NCBI GenBank assembly: GCA_012961845.1
Contig: DTYO01000272.1
Location: forward strand, 1-8,531
DNA: 8,531 nt
Reading direction: 5' to 3'
From: Thermodesulfobacteriaceae bacterium
GTDB lineage: Bacteria > Desulfobacterota > Dissulfuribacteria > Dissulfuribacterales > UBA3076
Part shown: piece after piece, positions 6,550 through 8,531 of the stretch
Numbering within the stretch: position 1 is the first letter of the stretch
Layout: each line of letters begins with the position of its first letter
Notes under the pieces: model-generated
Database searches by the model: none
The model's input: the letters and a program-made list of their open reading frames with translations, nothing else
Told to the model about the DNA's origin: nothing
Translations under genes and position numbers: made by a program

Positions 6550-7962
6550 TTGATCACAGCCCTGCTGCCTGAAATAATAATTGGTATAGCCTCACTGTTT
6601 TTCTTCACTTCATCTCTCCTGGATCTGAAAGACAGAACGGTCGTCAATGCCGCAATCGGTTTCAGCGGATTATCCATCGCGGCGGCCCTTATATCACTTG
6701 GGAGCCATGGGGATTTTTTTTACTATGCTTACGGAGTAGACAGGTTCAGCCGTTTTTTTGTGTTGCTAATAACCGGGACTTTTTTTCTGGCCTGTATCAT
6801 CACAAAAGGCATGAAGCAGATCCCATCAGAAAAAATCAGCGAACTTTACTTCTTTATCAGCGTAGTTGTCCTTGGTCTGATAATGATCACTACAGCCAGG
6901 GAATTGATCACACTGTTCATAGCCCTGGAACTTGCGTCTTATCCTCTGTACATCATCACCTCATACCGTACAGGCCTTGGTTATCAATTTGAGGCAGCAG
7001 TAAAATATATGATTTTCGGAGTGGTTTCCACAGCCTTTATGCTGTATGGCATCAGCTACCTCTATGGGGCTTTCGGCACCACTTTCCTGCACGAAATCGT
7101 GGCTGAGGTTCACGGTCACATGGACAACTCCCTGGCCATAGCCGGGGCCATTCTGTTTTTGGTAGGACTCGCATACAAACTTGCCTTGTTTCCGTTTCAC
7201 TTCTGGGCTCCCGATGTCTATGCCGGAGCTGCAGGTGAGGTGGTCACCTTCCTGGCATCATTACCCAAACTCGGAGCAATAGCTCTTCTGGTGCGAACAG
7301 TCTCTATGTTTTCCGGCATGGAAAACCTTCTGCCGGTTCTGGCAGTGCTGGCTGTCCTGTCCATGACAGCCGGCAACTTGATGGCGCTTAACCAGCAGGA
7401 GCTGAAAAGGCTCCTGGCATACTCAGCGGTTTCACATGCAGGTTACATGTTCCTCGGCCTCCTGGCTCCTGACCAGGGAGGTTTTACCGCCATGCTCTTT
7501 TATGGAACAGTCTATGCCATCATGTCTCTTGGAGCCTTTCTTGTGGCACTTCAAGTGGCTGGTGATGAAAAAGGAGACATACCTCTTTCAAACCTTAAGG
7601 GACTGTGGGGGCGTTCACCTCTCATGGCCATTCTCCTGACTATTGCCCTTGCTTCTCTGGCAGGCCTTCCTCCCACAGGCGGTTTCACCGGCAAACTGCT
7701 GCTGCTCACCGCAGCCTGGAAGGCCGGATATCTATGGGCCGCCGTAGCAGGAGTACTGAACACGGTAATCGGTATATATGTTTACCTGAAAGCCATCAAA
7801 ATCTCGCTGGTCGGGGATGAAGAAGACACACACGCCCTGCTGGCCAGTCCGACCGCCATACGGATTGCAGCAGCAGCCATTTGCATCACACTGCTTTACC
7901 TGGGCATCACACCAGGAAAACTGATCTCCATGGCCGATATGGCTGTCAACGCATTGAGCTAG
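6550..7962 (+). CDS. nuoN: Complex I subunit N
   Basis: This is the antiporter-like subunit nearest the NuoA/J/K module (NADH dehydrogenase subunit 2 family) and is the last gene of the operon. Its 470 aa compare with 485 in E. coli. Diagnostic features are E127 in ALELASYPLYIITSYR (TM5), K210 in GLAYKLALFPFHFWAPDVY (TM7), K240 in LASLPKLGAIALL (TM8), MTAGNLMALNQQELKRLLAY (272-291), and K382 in PPTGGFTGKLLLL (TM12). These correspond to the Glu/Lys set of E. coli NuoN (E133, K217, K247, K395). The start is TTG 6550, because the protein would otherwise lose its first helices. The frame ends at TAG 7960-7962, and no further gene follows closely, so this is the operon end. No strong GC-rich intrinsic terminator is visible directly after it. 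Confidence 0.97.
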   Translation: MITALLPEIIIGIASLFFFTSSLLDLKDRTVVNAAIGFSGLSIAAALISLGSHGDFFYYAYGVDRFSRFFVLLITGTFFLACIITKGMKQIPSEKISELYFFISVVVLGLIMITTARELITLFIALELASYPLYIITSYRTGLGYQFEAAVKYMIFGVVSTAFMLYGISYLYGAFGTTFLHEIVAEVHGHMDNSLAIAGAILFLVGLAYKLALFPFHFWAPDVYAGAAGEVVTFLASLPKLGAIALLVRTVSMFSGMENLLPVLAVLAVLSMTAGNLMALNQQELKRLLAYSAVSHAGYMFLGLLAPDQGGFTAMLFYGTVYAIMSLGAFLVALQVAGDEKGDIPLSNLKGLWGRSPLMAILLTIALASLAGLPPTGGFTGKLLLLTAAWKAGYLWAAVAGVLNTVIGIYVYLKAIKISLVGDEEDTHALLASPTAIRIAAAAICITLLYLGITPGKLISMADMAVNALS

Positions 7963-7967
7963 TATAT

Positions 7968-7986
7968 GTATAAACTCGGATTATAC
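7968..7986. repeat. AT-rich inverted repeat just after nuoN
   Basis: GTATAA (7968-7973) and TTATAC (7981-7986) are perfect complements around a 7-base loop, and the stem can be extended by two weaker pairs. It begins six bases after the nuoN stop. It could be a 3' stabilising hairpin or an operator-like dyad. It is too AT-rich, and lacks a following T run, to be a typical intrinsic terminator. Confidence 0.4.
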
Positions 7987-8039
7987 GTTTCAACATCCCG
8001 AACAAAAGGTAAATAAATTACAGCAGAGTACATATATTG

Positions 8040-8082
8040 CAGTAAGCCATAAAACTGGATCATACGGCTCGCAATTTTACTG
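8040..8082. repeat. Interrupted inverted repeat
   Basis: CAGTAA (8040-8045) pairs with TTACTG (8077-8082), and an inner GCC (8046-8048) pairs with GGC (8066-8068). An asymmetric 8-base bulge and a 17-base loop interrupt the structure. It is a weak structure and could be chance. Confidence 0.25.
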
Positions 8083-8348
8083 AACATGCTGAGTTATCGA
8101 GGTTTTTAAGTACCGCAGTACGTATAAGCCCCTTCCGTCCTGTTTTTTTGGCCAACATGCGAACCGCATAATCCTAGACAGACTATCTACTCCACAAGAC
8201 CTATTTGCAAGCATGCGACGCACCGGTCTGACCGCCACACGCGGCATGTCGAAAGGTTCTTTTCTTTCATCACCAACCTCATGACCCGGACCGTCATCCG
8301 CATCCAACGGCCGAGGTCTGCCTGCCATCGTTTTGGGACAGAAACTGT

Positions 8349-8365
8349 TTGCGAAAACTTCGCAA
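8349..8365. repeat. Perfect 7-bp inverted repeat with 3-base loop
   Basis: TTGCGAA (8349-8355) and TTCGCAA (8359-8365) are exact complements around AAC. This is the strongest dyad in the non-coding part. It lies about 80 bases before the ATG at 8445, a distance that would suit an operator or leader hairpin if a gene starts there. No T run follows on either strand, so it is not a terminator. Confidence 0.45.
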
Positions 8366-8531
8366 CAAAGTTTGTAATAGTTCGGCAAACATCAAGATTC
8401 CTCACGGTACAGGCAGCACAAATATAAACACGCGCGGTGAGAACATGACTTATAAGCCTCCCTGCGTACCATCAGCCCGGCGGTGGAACCATTACTCTGC
8501 GAGATATGCGAGCTGGCGGGCTGTCTTTCCG

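Larger units (their letters stand above)
7963..8531. other. 569-base stretch after nuoN with no convincing gene
   Basis: No protein in any frame looks like a known family. The first 130 bases are AT-rich with small inverted repeats. From about 8120 to 8430 the + strand is pyrimidine-rich, and several frames are open. One is a + frame without stops from 8128 to the TAA at 8425-8427. Two overlapping - frames span 8077-8388 and 8187-8405. None has good codon structure, a ribosome binding site or recognisable motifs. Being open in several frames can be chance, or it can be the trace of a decayed gene or insertion element on the - strand; I cannot decide between these. A run of seven T at 8143-8149 is not preceded by a strong stem, so I do not call a terminator. 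Confidence 0.6.

Noticed and set aside
8089..8150. Intrinsic terminator using the T runs near 8103 and 8143
   Set aside because: No stable GC-rich stem lies directly before either T run; the only nearby pairings are 4-5 bp.
8077..8405. Two - strand frames (103 and 72 codons) in the region after nuoN
   Set aside because: They overlap each other in different frames, have no recognisable similarity and no clear ribosome binding site; kept only as a hint of possible decayed coding sequence.
8445..8531. Possible new gene starting at ATG 8445 and running off the window
   Set aside because: The 29 visible residues are rich in Arg, Trp and Tyr with no hydrophobic pattern, and the GGTGAG upstream is only three bases from the ATG; not enough to call.

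Overview
The window is the distal (3') part of a complex I (NADH-quinone oxidoreductase-like, Nuo/Fpo-type) operon, with every gene on the + strand. It opens inside nuoH and runs nuoH(partial)-nuoI-nuoJ-nuoK-[MrpD-like antiporter subunit]-[87-aa membrane protein]-[NuoL-position antiporter subunit]-nuoM-nuoN. The genes are packed tightly: gaps are 1 to 14 bases, and three junctions overlap (7, 4 and 1 bases). This indicates one polycistronic message whose promoter lies upstream of the window. I see no internal promoter.

The products form the membrane arm plus one peripheral iron-sulfur subunit. NuoH (quinone-site channel subunit) and NuoI (two [4Fe-4S] clusters) sit at the junction with the peripheral arm. 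NuoJ and NuoK carry the proton-relay link. Four antiporter-like subunits then follow, where canonical complex I has three (NuoL, NuoM, NuoN). The extra one is a 488-aa protein resembling the D subunit of Mrp-type cation/proton antiporters. The 594-aa protein in the NuoL position has an MrpD-like core but ends with a NuoL-type lateral-helix tail. By hand alignment to remembered NuoL sequences that tail is about 27 residues longer than usual. This fits the published idea of enlarged complex I with a fourth pumping subunit, in which the lateral helix is lengthened to span it. An 87-aa two-helix membrane protein of unknown function is wedged between the two antiporter genes and is translationally coupled to both.

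The electron-input genes (nuoA-G or alternatives) are outside the window, so the electron donor (NADH, ferredoxin, F420 or other) cannot be read here. Gene order and the style of the two MrpD-like proteins remind me most of anaerobic Desulfobacterota (sulfate reducers and syntrophs). This is an inference from remembered families and not a database result.

Bases 7963-8531 after nuoN hold no convincing gene. The stretch contains several small inverted repeats, a pyrimidine-rich segment open in several frames (possibly decayed coding DNA), and at the very edge a short reading frame faintly resembling a PilZ domain. No tRNA, rRNA, CRISPR array or intact mobile element was seen.
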